A stretch of 64,000 bases of DNA from Chitinophaga agrisoli (GCF_008386695.1 NZ_VUOC01000001.1:180366-244365); one strand, 5' to 3'; positions 45,680 to 54,188 are shown, numbered from the stretch's first letter. Program-made: numbers and translations. The notes: generated by a model from the letters alone, not told the origin.

Positions 45680-45959
45680 AAGTTGCATCAATATTTAGCT
45701 GACCGGTATTTGTGATGTTGATCGTCTTTACCTGCATTCCGTCAGCCGTGAATTGCTTGCGGATCTCCCGCAACAAGGCTGAGGTATCATTATCTTGCAG
45801 GTAACCAAAAGCGTCGATACCAACGGCAGGGAATTCTTTGATGTTTCCCCTGTTATTTATCAGTAACAACTGCTGATGTTGCAGATCGCTATTGCCGGCG
45901 TTCAGGTCGCCTGCCCGTACATCGAGGTCCAGGTCTTGGGTTAACAATATGTCTTTCAT
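45666..45959 (-). CDS. gp25-like baseplate wedge protein
   Basis: The 97-aa protein reads LTQDLDLDVRAGDLNAGNSD, then LLLINNRGNIKEFPAVGIDAFGYLQDN and LLREIRKQFTADGMQVKTI. The order of a leading strand, a GxxKEFPxxG turn and a helix matches the small gp25/GPW-type wedge family of tail loci. Such proteins start sheath assembly. It overlaps both neighbours by a few bases. Confidence 0.6.
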   Translation of the reverse strand: MKDILLTQDLDLDVRAGDLNAGNSDLQHQQLLLINNRGNIKEFPAVGIDAFGYLQDNDTSALLREIRKQFTADGMQVKTINITNTGQLNIDATYGNS

Positions 45960-46186
45960 AATAAATTACCTTTGAATGGGCCGGTTACCGGGCCGCCTGC
46001 GGTGCCGGGCGGCGCCATTAAACCGGTGATATAATTAATCTCCGCTGTTTTAACATAGGTATCCACCGCTTCCGCCAGTTTATTACAAAGGGTATCCAAC
46101 GTCTGCTCCTCATCACCATTATCATCCTTCATATTTTTAAAAGCACTTTTAATGCTTTGCGCTAATGCGCTCTTGTTTAGGGCCAT
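45956..46186 (-). CDS. Small tail-locus protein of unknown function
   Basis: The 76-aa protein is alpha-helical (MALNKSALAQSIKSAFKNMK, then TLDTLCNKLAEAVDTYVKTAEI) and ends in a Gly/Pro-rich tail (MAPPGTAGGPVTGPFKGNLL). I recognise no family. It lies between the spike-like and gp25-like genes. Overlap of 4 bp with the next gene supports that it is translated. Confidence 0.55.
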   Translation of the reverse strand: MALNKSALAQSIKSAFKNMKDDNGDEEQTLDTLCNKLAEAVDTYVKTAEINYITGLMAPPGTAGGPVTGPFKGNLL

Positions 46187-46190
46187 ATGA

Positions 46191-46658
46191 TCATTTTAAA
46201 AGTTTAGCTAACCGGTCTTTGATGTCCGTAAAGGCAGATTTGTTCATAGGGGCATAGATGGTAATGATCTCATCCAGGAGATCGTCCAGGCATTTTTTCA
46301 GGGAATCATCACCAGCGCTCAGCTCCAGGCCGTCCTTATCCAGTTCCAGGTATTTTTCGCCTACCGTGCATTTCAGCAGCTCCGGCTCCTCTATACTGAT
46401 CACTATGAAATTATCGCTCTTATTGATCCTGGCTATCAGCACACTGCTGCCCTTGACCGGGAATATCAGCACACCCTTACCATCGTCATCGATCACGGAG
46501 CGTAAGCGCACATCATATATATGCACCCCGTCAAAAGTGACAACATCGATGGTCCCGTTCTCTATATCTGAGTTTTCCACCTCGGCAGGTATAATGGTGG
46601 CCTTTTCCCGGCTCAGGTTCCTGAGCGCTTCAATCAATTGTGCCTGTTGTTTGCTCAT
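46191..46658 (-). CDS. gpV-like central spike/baseplate protein
   Basis: The 155-aa protein has an OB-fold-like N-terminal part, ATIIPAEVENSDIENGTIDV and VRLRSVIDDDGKGVLIFPVKGSSVLI, typical of gpV/gp5-like spikes. It ends with a helical segment, KKCLDDLLDEIITIYAP. It is short and lacks a long beta-helix needle or PAAR tip. The gene follows the hub gene by 1 bp. The spike role is inferred from fold pattern and order. Confidence 0.6.
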   Translation of the reverse strand: MSKQQAQLIEALRNLSREKATIIPAEVENSDIENGTIDVVTFDGVHIYDVRLRSVIDDDGKGVLIFPVKGSSVLIARINKSDNFIVISIEEPELLKCTVGEKYLELDKDGLELSAGDDSLKKCLDDLLDEIITIYAPMNKSAFTDIKDRLAKLLK

Positions 46659-46659
46659 T

Positions 46660-47655
46660 TTACTTACTTATTTTGCGGCCTAGTTCGCAAAGCCTCCGTC
46701 CGCCGCCATTGCCAAAATTCACTTCAGTACTTTCTATCAGATAGGTGCCTTCCCGTTCCTTGTAGTTCGGATCTTTAAGCACAGCGCCATAACCGGGAAG
46801 GGCAAAGGGCGCCAGGAAGCCTGTTATTTTTCCTTCATAGCCATCATAGCGCAGGTCTTTTACGTTCTTTTCGGCCATTTTTTTCAGTTCCGCTTCCGTC
46901 AGATTGTGCTGTGCAAAAATGGTATTGACAACGCCATTGCTATCTCCGGCTTCCGCCTTCGTCGCGCGGTTTCTTGTATTAAAGGAGACCATCCTTACCA
47001 GCAATTTTATATCTTCTGCTTTCCTGAATTTCAACTCATCATCCTTTACCAGGTTCCAACCTATCTGGTATCCAACCTTCTCATTATTCTCCTCATTCAG
47101 ATAGGCGAGTCCTGCATACAGCTCCTTTCCCGAAAAATAAACGGTGAGGTAAAGATTCTTCTTGAGCCAGTCCAGGGCTGCTTTTCCACTGATATCGCCT
47201 TCGCTGATCTGCTGTACATCCATATCCGGTATACTGCTACTCAGCGTAATGTCCGTTCCTGATACCAACTTAGCCAGCAGATCTTTTAGCTTTTCAGGCT
47301 TCTTTCCGGTTGACCAATGCACATTCTTCCTGCCTAACTGCCAGCTATATCCCTCGCATTCTATTACACAGGGGGTAGCCGCATTCACTCTTCTTACAAA
47401 TCCGGTGAACTCAAGATGAAGCGCATCTTCCTGATCGTATCCCAACCAGATCTCCACCTTATTCCCTTCCTGGAAACGGGCAGGCGTTGGAACTGACTCC
47501 GGCACATTGGTGGTGCTGGTCTTTAAGCGGGAAGACGCAGGTAAAGTGATGAGGGCGGTGTCAACAAAGGAATGGATGCTCTTTTTTATTTTTACGGCCG
47601 TTACGGTCTCCATCTTATAGTCACCTATTATCATCTTGCATTTAAGTACAAACAT
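46660..47655 (-). CDS. gpD-like baseplate hub protein
   Basis: The 331-aa protein looks like late control protein D (T4 gp27-like hub). Beta-rich segments include VKIKKSIHSFVDTALITLPA, VEIWLGYDQEDALHLEFTGFVRRV and ECEGYSWQLGRKNVHW, with a C-terminal YLIESTEVNFGNGGGRRLCELG. The trimeric hub joins tube to spike. The start at 47655 abuts the preceding stop; an inner ATG at 47634 is possible. Confidence 0.72.
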   Translation of the reverse strand: MFVLKCKMIIGDYKMETVTAVKIKKSIHSFVDTALITLPASSRLKTSTTNVPESVPTPARFQEGNKVEIWLGYDQEDALHLEFTGFVRRVNAATPCVIECEGYSWQLGRKNVHWSTGKKPEKLKDLLAKLVSGTDITLSSSIPDMDVQQISEGDISGKAALDWLKKNLYLTVYFSGKELYAGLAYLNEENNEKVGYQIGWNLVKDDELKFRKAEDIKLLVRMVSFNTRNRATKAEAGDSNGVVNTIFAQHNLTEAELKKMAEKNVKDLRYDGYEGKITGFLAPFALPGYGAVLKDPNYKEREGTYLIESTEVNFGNGGGRRLCELGRKISK

Positions 47656-48186
47656 TTATTTAATAATTAGTTCAAATGCACGGTCACTGACCAGATTCAT
47701 TTCAAATGTCTTCACATTCTGTATACCGGCCATTTCCGGCCAGCTGATATCTGTAATGACCACGCTATTGTTGTCCGTTAAAAAAATATCCGTCAATGCG
47801 CTGCTGATCGTCAAATTGGTATTCTTACTATAGAGCTCATGGATGGCGGTTATCTCCGCTTCCGGATAGCTGTTATTTTCAATGATGATAATACCTTTGA
47901 TATTGATCTTGTAATCTTCCTGTCCTATCAGCTCTTTTACTGTACCTATACGGCCTACCAGAACGCTTTCCACAATGGTCTTCTTGTTGGTGACCTTGAT
48001 CACCGGATTAGGAAGGTTTACCTCTCCCAATTTTACAGGCATGAAATAGGGGCGTCCAAAAAGGCCTTTAGCGAAGTAATCAACTTTTTTAGATGATTGT
48101 TCGGGCTGATCGGCGATATCAAAGACCGGGGGGTGATACCCCCACGTGTCTTTGAATATTTTTTTTAAATCGTAACTGACTGGCAT
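47656..48186 (-). CDS. Tail-locus protein, DUF6046-like
   Basis: The 176-aa protein contains YFMPVKLGEVNLPNPVIKVT and SVLVGRIGTVKELIGQEDYKI, a pattern I associate with DUF6046-type proteins of Bacteroidota tail loci. It sits between tape measure and hub genes, the usual place of a tail-tube/baseplate connector (gp53-like or tail-tip). The function is inferred from order; the family name is from memory of the pattern. Confidence 0.6.
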   Translation of the reverse strand: MPVSYDLKKIFKDTWGYHPPVFDIADQPEQSSKKVDYFAKGLFGRPYFMPVKLGEVNLPNPVIKVTNKKTIVESVLVGRIGTVKELIGQEDYKINIKGIIIIENNSYPEAEITAIHELYSKNTNLTISSALTDIFLTDNNSVVITDISWPEMAGIQNVKTFEMNLVSDRAFELIIK

Positions 48187-48188
48187 AA

Positions 48189-50018
48189 TTAAATTGTTAT
48201 TGCATTTGCACTGTTTAAAACCCGGAGAAGGGATTCTGTCACGATCTGTTCCATATCCGACACTCCTTCTTTGAAGGTGGTAGAGCTGATGTTGAGATTA
48301 TCAAAAAGCTTTTGCAGGTTGATGACCACACTACGCGCTCCGCCACTGGTAATACCTTCTGCCTTATCCTTGGCGCCAGCTCCCGCGCTGTTTATTTGTG
48401 TATCTGCGGTAGGTCTGGGCCGCGGTTTCATTTTTGTAGTAGCCGGCGCTTTAGGGCTTGCAGCAGGTGCAGGTGTGTTTCCGGTAGCTGACAGACCATA
48501 TCCGTAAGCGGAGACAGCCAATCCAGTATTCACAGGCGCCGCAGTGGGGGCCTTTACACTCCAACCGGTTTCCTTGGGCGCAGTGACGGCTGTAGCCGCC
48601 TGTGACGCATCCATTTCCTGACTATATCCCTCCATGAAGGACTTGCCTACCTGTTTCCCATTTTCAAAGGCATGTTCAGCCGCAGTGATTCCTACCAGGT
48701 CCTTTACAGCCTTTTTACCCGTTTCCCAGGCTTTGGACCAATCTCCCTGGAATACATACATAAGCGCCTCTCCAAGCCCGCTAATGCCATTTATCACGCC
48801 TTTTATACTGTCTATTATTAAATCCCATATCAGGGACCCAAAGGCTTTCAGTCCTTCCCAGGCGCCCATAACAACAGCCCTGAAACCTGCAAACGTATTC
48901 CAGGCATAGAACAGCACGGCTACAACTGCCCCAATGGCAATTGCTACCCATTGCAACGGACTAAAGGCCATTGCCAGGTTGAACAAAGTCTGTGCGGTCT
49001 TTGCAAAATTTATCCCCATCGTCAAAAGCTGGTAGCCCACATATGCGCCGCCTATCGCCGACACCAGTACTCCTATCTCTGTTCCGTACTCCGCGATCCA
49101 GCTTGCGCCTTCCTGAAGCAAGGTGACCATAGGGATCAGCGCATTGTTGACAAATGTTTCCATGGTGGGTAATAATGTGGTTCCGAGCTGACCTCCGGCT
49201 GCCTCCAGGCGCTCTGTGAACTGCTGCCATGATCCGGCGGCGGTTTCGCTTTGCGCCTGCATAACGCCAAAGAACTGCCCCCCGGGCCCTGTTGCAGTAG
49301 CAAGGGAGTTAGTAAACTGTGCTGCGGTGATCAATCCCGCTTCCAGATCCGCCTGCAGGTCTGTTATGGATTTACCCGATGTCCGGGCCATTTCTGCCAG
49401 GGGATCAAACCCGGCGCCCACCATTTCCTTCAGGGTATCGGAGGTCAGCTTTCCATCCGTCTGTATTTTGCCAAAGGCGGCAGTCATCGCATCCAGTTTC
49501 TCTTTGTCGCCCCGGCTAACATCCCCAAGCATAGTGAGTGTAGGCACTATATTAGCGGCGGCTGTTCCAGACATCAGTAATGCCTGGGCGCTTTCCTTCA
49601 ATTCTGCCGGACTGAAGGGAGTACTAAAACCCAGTTCCTCCAGGCTTCCTATCAGCGCTTTTGCCCTGAGAACACTACCGGTAAGCTGCTGAAAAGTTGC
49701 TTCCGTTTGCTGCGTCTCCATGCCCATTTTAAGTAGGGCTGCTCCGCCTTTGATAATACTGGCTACGAACTTCTCTCCCTTGTCATCTTCTTTTTCTTCC
49801 TTTGGGGCTGGCTTTTTCGCCATTTGAGCAGACATTACAGCAGCAGCGCTCGAACTTGCCATAGCTATATGAGTGGTGCTTTCCCTGAGTTCGCGTATAG
49901 ACGAACCCAGGGTTTGAGTGGTAGACACCACGCTTTTGTGGAGAATAGTCATATGACTATTGGCAAATTCGGCAGCCGCCCCCATCTGATAAAGCTCTTC
50001 ACTTGTTGTTTCTGCCAT
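48189..50018 (-). CDS. Tail tape measure protein
   Basis: The 609-aa protein has a helical N-terminus, a conserved tape-measure domain (about 85-290, with LEELGFSTPFSPAELKESAQ, MLGDVSRGDKEKLDAMTAAF and TAAQFTNSLATATGPGGQFF), hydrophobic segments at about 310-410, a helical region and an Ala/Pro/Thr-rich linker (about 490-560). At about 0.15 nm per residue it predicts a tail near 90 nm long. It follows the tail-assembly chaperone genes as in most phage tails. Confidence 0.85.
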   Translation of the reverse strand: MAETTSEELYQMGAAAEFANSHMTILHKSVVSTTQTLGSSIRELRESTTHIAMASSSAAAVMSAQMAKKPAPKEEKEDDKGEKFVASIIKGGAALLKMGMETQQTEATFQQLTGSVLRAKALIGSLEELGFSTPFSPAELKESAQALLMSGTAAANIVPTLTMLGDVSRGDKEKLDAMTAAFGKIQTDGKLTSDTLKEMVGAGFDPLAEMARTSGKSITDLQADLEAGLITAAQFTNSLATATGPGGQFFGVMQAQSETAAGSWQQFTERLEAAGGQLGTTLLPTMETFVNNALIPMVTLLQEGASWIAEYGTEIGVLVSAIGGAYVGYQLLTMGINFAKTAQTLFNLAMAFSPLQWVAIAIGAVVAVLFYAWNTFAGFRAVVMGAWEGLKAFGSLIWDLIIDSIKGVINGISGLGEALMYVFQGDWSKAWETGKKAVKDLVGITAAEHAFENGKQVGKSFMEGYSQEMDASQAATAVTAPKETGWSVKAPTAAPVNTGLAVSAYGYGLSATGNTPAPAASPKAPATTKMKPRPRPTADTQINSAGAGAKDKAEGITSGGARSVVINLQKLFDNLNISSTTFKEGVSDMEQIVTESLLRVLNSANAITI

Positions 50019-50045
50019 TTTTTTTATTTCTTTTTTAGCACGATC

Positions 50046-50231
50046 CTACCTTGACAGTAATGGCAATCCTTTCAACTCCCGCTGCCGTATGTCGTGCAGT
50101 TGTGCATATTTTTCTGCCCATTGTGCATCACTAAGCAGCGAGGTGTCAACCTGGGGCAGATAATATTCGAACAGCGTTTGAATGTACCCTAGCGGGTTCT
50201 TATCAAATTCGCCGGACGCCTCGCTTAAAGC
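50046..50231 (-). CDS. Tail-assembly chaperone extension reached by -1 frameshift
   Basis: Past the stop of the 103-aa gene the -1 frame is open for 61 codons, encoding segments such as EFDKNPLGYIQTLFEYYLPQ and SDAQWAEKYAQLHDIRQREL, clearly coding in character. No ATG, GTG or early TTG opens this frame, so it is not a separate gene. Fusion after Lys102 of the upstream protein gives a protein of about 163 aa, as for the G/GT pair in lambda-like and E/E' in P2-like tails. It fills the gap before the tape measure gene. Confidence 0.65.
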   Translation of the reverse strand, partial: ALSEASGEFDKNPLGYIQTLFEYYLPQVDTSLLSDAQWAEKYAQLHDIRQRELKGLPLLSR

Positions 50232-50536
50232 TTTTCCACTTCCACCTTCTTCGCTTCCAACAGCTTATCCAGCTGTGCACCCAGGCCGTACAAGTAAGAC
50301 TTGTCGCTCAGTATTTCCTCATCTCCACCCAGCCAGGTTGATTTCAGGATAGTTTCATGATAAGCCAGCGGATCGCCTGTGATCAGGGTCATGGCATAAC
50401 TTACCTCATCCCTGTTGGGTTTCCGGCAATAGCCGGTTTTACCGTCGGTGGCTGTTAGTTTAAATACATCTTTATACTTCTGCTTCCAGGCGTTGATGTG
50501 GTCTTGGGTAATGGCTACCGGTGTTTCTACTGTCAT
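50225..50536 (-). CDS. Tail assembly chaperone (gpG-like)
   Basis: The 103-aa protein (start MTVETPVAITQDHINAWKQK, then CRKPNRDEVSYAMTLITGDP) is encoded between the tube and tape measure genes. Its size, location and C-terminal frameshift site fit the short form of the tail-assembly chaperones that coat the tape measure during assembly. It ends VEVEKL at a TAA (50225-50227). A part of translating ribosomes would shift at GGAAAAG (50231-50237) to produce the longer form. Confidence 0.7.
   Translation of the reverse strand: MTVETPVAITQDHINAWKQKYKDVFKLTATDGKTGYCRKPNRDEVSYAMTLITGDPLAYHETILKSTWLGGDEEILSDKSYLYGLGAQLDKLLEAKKVEVEKL
50231..50237 (-). promoter_or_regulatory. Putative -1 frameshift slippery site
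   Basis: GGAAAAG read as G GAA AAG in the upstream frame lies 10 nt before the stop. The AAG-to-AAA slip in the A site is perfect, and the P-site GAA-to-GGA slip has one mismatch. It differs by one base from lambda's GGGAAAG. It is the best heptamer near the frame overlap. Confidence 0.45.
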
Positions 50537-50590
50537 AATATATTAAGTGTATAGGTATTGTTTTTAAAATAAGGTGATCGTGCTATTTGA

Positions 50591-51013
50591 TTATACGTTC
50601 TGCTGTAAGCCCATGAAAATTATCGGCATGGTGATCTCCATGAACTTAGCGCCTTGTTCCCAGCCTTTTTCAAATTCCTTGAACTGGAAGGCGCGGATAA
50701 TATCTGTACGGGGAACGGAAAGGCCCTCTTTTATGTAGGTAACAACGATGTCTGCGGTGAGATCCAGCAGATCCCTGCCACCGGCTGCCCTTACGGCATC
50801 ATTCAGTATATCGTATTCAAACTTCAGCAGCTTGATCTCTCCTTCATAAGTGCGTTTGCCGCGTTGGATACCAATAGGCTCGTCACCAGCGCCATGCAGA
50901 TGCTCTTTTTCCTGCACCAGCTTATATTTAATACCACGGATGCCTACCAGTTCTTTACCCAGCACTACCACTCTCATGTTGGCCCAGGTACATTCTTTGT
51001 TGTCAAAAATCAT
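50591..51013 (-). CDS. Contractile-tail tube protein
   Basis: The 140-aa protein has the features of the small tube subunits of Bacteroidota contractile tails: WANMRVVVLGKELVGIRGIKY, then HGAGDEPIGIQRGKRTYEGEIKLL and a C-terminal FMEITMPIIFMGLQQ. A ring of six would stack inside the sheath. It follows the sheath gene after 30 bp, the standard order. Confidence 0.78.
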   Translation of the reverse strand: MIFDNKECTWANMRVVVLGKELVGIRGIKYKLVQEKEHLHGAGDEPIGIQRGKRTYEGEIKLLKFEYDILNDAVRAAGGRDLLDLTADIVVTYIKEGLSVPRTDIIRAFQFKEFEKGWEQGAKFMEITMPIIFMGLQQNV

Positions 51014-51043
51014 AATAGTTTGTTTTTAGGGTGAATAACTGCC

Positions 51044-52213
51044 TTACTGCAGTGCAGGATTGGTGAAACCAAGCAATACCTCGATGGTCTTAGTGTAACC
51101 CACTGGTACAATAGCTGCTTTTACAGTAAGCTTGCCGGTGCTCAGCACATTCTGGTTGGCGTCAATGTATGCGCTGAAAGAGCTGATCTCATCCACCATT
51201 GCCAGGTTTACAGCAGACTCGATCTTGTTCTGCAGGTATTTGATAACAGGTACGCTGATCTTACCGCTTTCGTCAATGATGATCTCATCATTCAGCTCCT
51301 CCACATAGGTTTGGTAGCTGACCATGATCGCCTTGTCTATCACCCTGCCTAATGCCAGCTGGCTGTAGTCGTCCGTCACAGGTGCGCACATTGGGTCATC
51401 ATTCAGGTAATAACCAGAGCGGCCAATAAACGTGCGCAGGAAAATATAGCCTTTATCATGCAGCAGATCGCCGGCTGTAAGGTCTTCCACTTTTGTCGCG
51501 TTCACATAGGCTACCAGTACTGGTAATGCGCCATCTTTAACGCGGCCAATATTCCGCTGTACAGGGATGAACGCTGCACGTCCAAGCACTAAACCTACAG
51601 AAGCACTGCCATCGTTAGTAGTGCTGCCAGTTACCACCCCAACATGATTGGCGGTGTAAGTGCGCAGATCTTTCAAGGTAGCCAGGTTGGCAATATCCAA
51701 CTCACGGCCTTCAATTAATATACGTACCGGCTTGTACTCAGCGCCAAAGGTTAACGCCAATTGCTGCGCCATAGTAATGGCGTCCAGGCTATCCTTATCC
51801 AGACCCGCTGTCAGATCCGGCACATAGGCAGCTGCCGGGTTACGGGTAAGGCCTAATAACCTGATACGGCCCTGCGCTGCGTTCAGCAGTTTTGCTGCGC
51901 CATTGGCATTAGTCAGATCTGCCATTTGTGTAAGTGTTACGGTATCTGCTACAGTCATAATGTGCAGTTCCGCGCCTTCGCCCGCCAGGTCATAAAATTC
52001 CTTGATATGACGGTGAGCACTGGCATTGGTGCCCTCTGCCAGGATGCCCAGTCCCTGTGCTTCATTCAGGCTAAAGATCACTTTGGGGGTGCTCAACGGG
52101 AGATTGGCCGTTGCTACGCCGGTCAACACCAGGCCTGCTACTCCATCATTACTGGCGGCGCTTGCTCCCAGGTTACCGTTTCCTAATGTAATTGCTACTT
52201 TTGGTAATCCCAT
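51044..52213 (-). CDS. Contractile-tail sheath protein (DUF2586-like)
   Basis: The 389-aa protein belongs to the DUF2586 group of sheath-like proteins: VAITLGNGNLGASAASNDGV, LSTPKVIFSLNEAQGLGI, HIMTVADTVTLTQMADL and GYIFLRTFIGRSGYYLNDDP (the sheath FLRTY-type strand before the attachment domain). The C-terminus (ISVPVIKYLQNKIESAVN) is the helix of the handshake domain. The sheath shortens on firing and drives the tube into the target. It makes the locus a contractile type. Confidence 0.82.
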   Translation of the reverse strand: MGLPKVAITLGNGNLGASAASNDGVAGLVLTGVATANLPLSTPKVIFSLNEAQGLGILAEGTNASAHRHIKEFYDLAGEGAELHIMTVADTVTLTQMADLTNANGAAKLLNAAQGRIRLLGLTRNPAAAYVPDLTAGLDKDSLDAITMAQQLALTFGAEYKPVRILIEGRELDIANLATLKDLRTYTANHVGVVTGSTTNDGSASVGLVLGRAAFIPVQRNIGRVKDGALPVLVAYVNATKVEDLTAGDLLHDKGYIFLRTFIGRSGYYLNDDPMCAPVTDDYSQLALGRVIDKAIMVSYQTYVEELNDEIIIDESGKISVPVIKYLQNKIESAVNLAMVDEISSFSAYIDANQNVLSTGKLTVKAAIVPVGYTKTIEVLLGFTNPALQ

Positions 52214-52253
52214 TTCTTAGTTTTTTGGTTCATTTATAATTGTTTTAAGATCG

Positions 52254-52685
52254 CTATTTACTGTTGCTGTAAGCCGCCTGGCTAAACAGATCGTAAATGT
52301 TCTGCTTCCTGGAATTGCCATCCAGCTCGCGCAAAAGGATGCTTTGCAGTTTTTGCAGTACCGCGTCCTGCAGATCTGGCGACACCTCTTTCAGCGCATC
52401 CACAAAGCAAACCAGCTTTGCTTCCAGGCTGGGCTCCTGCCGGCAGGTGCTTATGATGCTCAGCGTGTCAATGCCAATTTCCAGCGCCTGTAATAGTTTG
52501 TTTTTGAAAATGGTATCAGCATCCCCGGGGATGATGGCTTCCAAAATGTCCACCAGTGGGCTTTCCAACGCTGATTTAATAATTTTTGTCACCTGCAGCG
52601 CCTCATCAGCGTGCAGCTCAATGAATGAATCAAACTGCTGAAGCGCCTGTTTGATCTTTGATCCTGTTTTTCTACAAAATGCCAT
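52254..52685 (-). CDS. Tail-locus protein of unknown function
   Basis: The 143-aa protein is all alpha-helical and acidic (KQALQQFDSFIELHADEALQ, then VDILEAIIPGDADTIFKNKL). No signal or membrane segment. It lies between amidase and sheath genes and is probably a structural or assembly factor. I do not recognise a family. Confidence 0.55.
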   Translation of the reverse strand: MAFCRKTGSKIKQALQQFDSFIELHADEALQVTKIIKSALESPLVDILEAIIPGDADTIFKNKLLQALEIGIDTLSIISTCRQEPSLEAKLVCFVDALKEVSPDLQDAVLQKLQSILLRELDGNSRKQNIYDLFSQAAYSNSK

Positions 52686-52696
52686 AGGTATATTTT

Positions 52697-53107
52697 TTAT
52701 AAATCGCCAAACTCCTTACGTGCATCAAAACTGGGACACGCTTTTTTAACAAATGGAAAATCCCGGTGGCCCTGGATCCGCGCCTGCGGATATTGTTGCT
52801 TCAAACGCATCACCAATACTTTCATTGAATTCCGTTGGGCAGCCGTTCTGTTATCTAATGGCTTGTTATCAGCAACTACTCCGCCTATATAACTGACGTG
52901 TATGCTGTTTGCATTATGCCCTGCTACGCCGTTACAGATACGGTCTTCCGTAGCCAGTTGCCGCACATCGCCTGATGCCTCTATCAGGTAATGATAACCG
53001 GGATTTTTCCATTTGAGATATTCTTTCCAGTAGTGCTGGATGGCTTCAGGACGGGTATCCTGAGGGGTTGCCGTACAATGGATAACGATAAAATCTATTC
53101 TTCTCAT
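52697..53107 (-). CDS. Amidase_2 N-acetylmuramoyl-L-alanine amidase
   Basis: The 136-aa enzyme resembles T7 lysozyme. Zinc ligands are His10 (FIVIHCTAT), His114 (IQGHRDFP) and Cys124 (ACPSFDA), with Lys122 two residues before the Cys as in T7. It cleaves the amide bond between muramic acid and peptide in peptidoglycan. No signal peptide, so release needs the adjacent holin-like protein. Its role in the locus would be lysis of the producing cell for particle release. Confidence 0.88.
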   Translation of the reverse strand: MRRIDFIVIHCTATPQDTRPEAIQHYWKEYLKWKNPGYHYLIEASGDVRQLATEDRICNGVAGHNANSIHVSYIGGVVADNKPLDNRTAAQRNSMKVLVMRLKQQYPQARIQGHRDFPFVKKACPSFDARKEFGDL

Positions 53108-53111
53108 TTTC

Positions 53112-53363
53112 TTACCTGGGGTTACTCCTGTTCAGCACGTCTTCCAGCCGCTCCATCACTTTCGTGTTGTTCTCTATCACGCCCAGCATTTTCTCCCGGT
53201 CGTCATCAAGGTATTGCGTTAAACGATCTTCCAGTTTTATCTGGCGTTTCCATAGGATCCATGCAATACCTATTAAAACTGTTACGGAAAATGCCTGGTC
53301 GCCAATCCGCTGTAAGACGGTCTGCTCAGGATCTGAATGTATAAGTGTATTTAATAGTAACAT
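53112..53363 (-). CDS. Holin-like small membrane protein
   Basis: The 83-aa protein has one hydrophobic helix at about 24-39 (FSVTVLIGIAWILW), followed by a charged, coiled-coil C-terminus (QIKLEDRLTQYLDDDREKML). It is the first gene of the tail operon and ends 4 bp before the amidase gene. Position and topology suggest a holin or pinholin. Sequence alone does not prove it. Confidence 0.6.
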   Translation of the reverse strand: MLLLNTLIHSDPEQTVLQRIGDQAFSVTVLIGIAWILWKRQIKLEDRLTQYLDDDREKMLGVIENNTKVMERLEDVLNRSNPR

Positions 53364-53519
53364 CTGGGGTTAACATTTTAACTATCCGGTCTTAATAATG
53401 TTTTCGACCAGCAGTTGCTTTCGTGTTTTACCTGCGTTGTCAGCAAGCGATTACAATACAAAGGAACAACATTAGGGCACGCTGAAAAAATCAGGAAATA
53501 ATGCTTATTCTTTTATTGA

Positions 53520-53549
53520 TCAATCATACTTCAATCAATGTTCAATCAT
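53520..53549. promoter_or_regulatory. Three 11-bp-phased TCAATCAW repeats in the tail-locus divergent promoter
   Basis: TCAATCAT (53520-53527), TCAATCAA (53531-53538) and TCAATCAT (53542-53549) lie exactly 11 bp apart, on one helix face. They are inside the 271-bp region between the holin-like gene (minus) and the tail-terminator-like gene (plus). A binding array for a tail-locus regulator is the inferred role. A weak minus-strand -7 match (TTCCTTTG, 53459-53466) lies about 55 bp to the left. Confidence 0.5.
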
Positions 53550-53634
53550 TAAAAGTGGAATCGTAAAAGAGGCGTATTGCACCGACCTTTACATTCATCG
53601 AACGAAGAAATTTTGATCACTTTAAATAATAAAA

Positions 53635-54168
53635 ATGGATAGTTTATTTTCAAATCTCTTCCTTGCATTGCAAGAACGTATTGGAACAAATGCACCTTTA
53701 ATAAAGGGCGTATACCCGGAGCTTTCACAAACAGAAAATTACAATGGCGCACCATCTGTCTGGCCTTGTGTATTTATTGATTTTACTAATATCACCTACT
53801 CAAACATGAGCGGCCTAATACAGGAAGGATCCGGAGAGCTGCAATGCCGGTTGGCATTCCAGGTTACAGGGGCAGACGGCTCTACTTTCCTGGACACCGC
53901 CACCGCACTTGATCATTACGAAGCAGAGCTACAATTGCACCGGGCATTACAGGGATGGGCAAATGACATGATAGCGCCACTGAACCGTATAAAGATCACC
54001 ACTGAAGACAGGGGCGATGCTTTCCGTGTACGGATGCTCACCACCCAGGACAGACATGATGCCTTCCGGGTACGGGTGCTCAGTTACAGCCTTAACTTCC
54101 AGGAGTACCCGGTCACGACGCCAACAAGCGTGATCGCGGCGCCCCTGCCTGAGGTGCTACCCTACTAA
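53635..54168 (+). CDS. Tail terminator-like protein, divergently encoded
   Basis: The 177-aa protein begins SLFSNLFLALQERIGTNAPL and has PSVWPCVFIDFTNITYSNMS, then LQCRLAFQVTGADG. It looks like the small tail-completion (gpU-like) proteins of Bacteroidota tail loci, which cap the tube end. Residues about 123-150 hold a 14-aa tandem duplication: EDRGDAFRVRML and QDRHDAFRVRVL. It is transcribed away from the main operon and followed by a bidirectional terminator. A capping role is inferred. Confidence 0.55.
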   Translation: MDSLFSNLFLALQERIGTNAPLIKGVYPELSQTENYNGAPSVWPCVFIDFTNITYSNMSGLIQEGSGELQCRLAFQVTGADGSTFLDTATALDHYEAELQLHRALQGWANDMIAPLNRIKITTEDRGDAFRVRMLTTQDRHDAFRVRVLSYSLNFQEYPVTTPTSVIAAPLPEVLPY

Positions 54169-54188
54169 TGGACGGATTGGTTGGGCAC

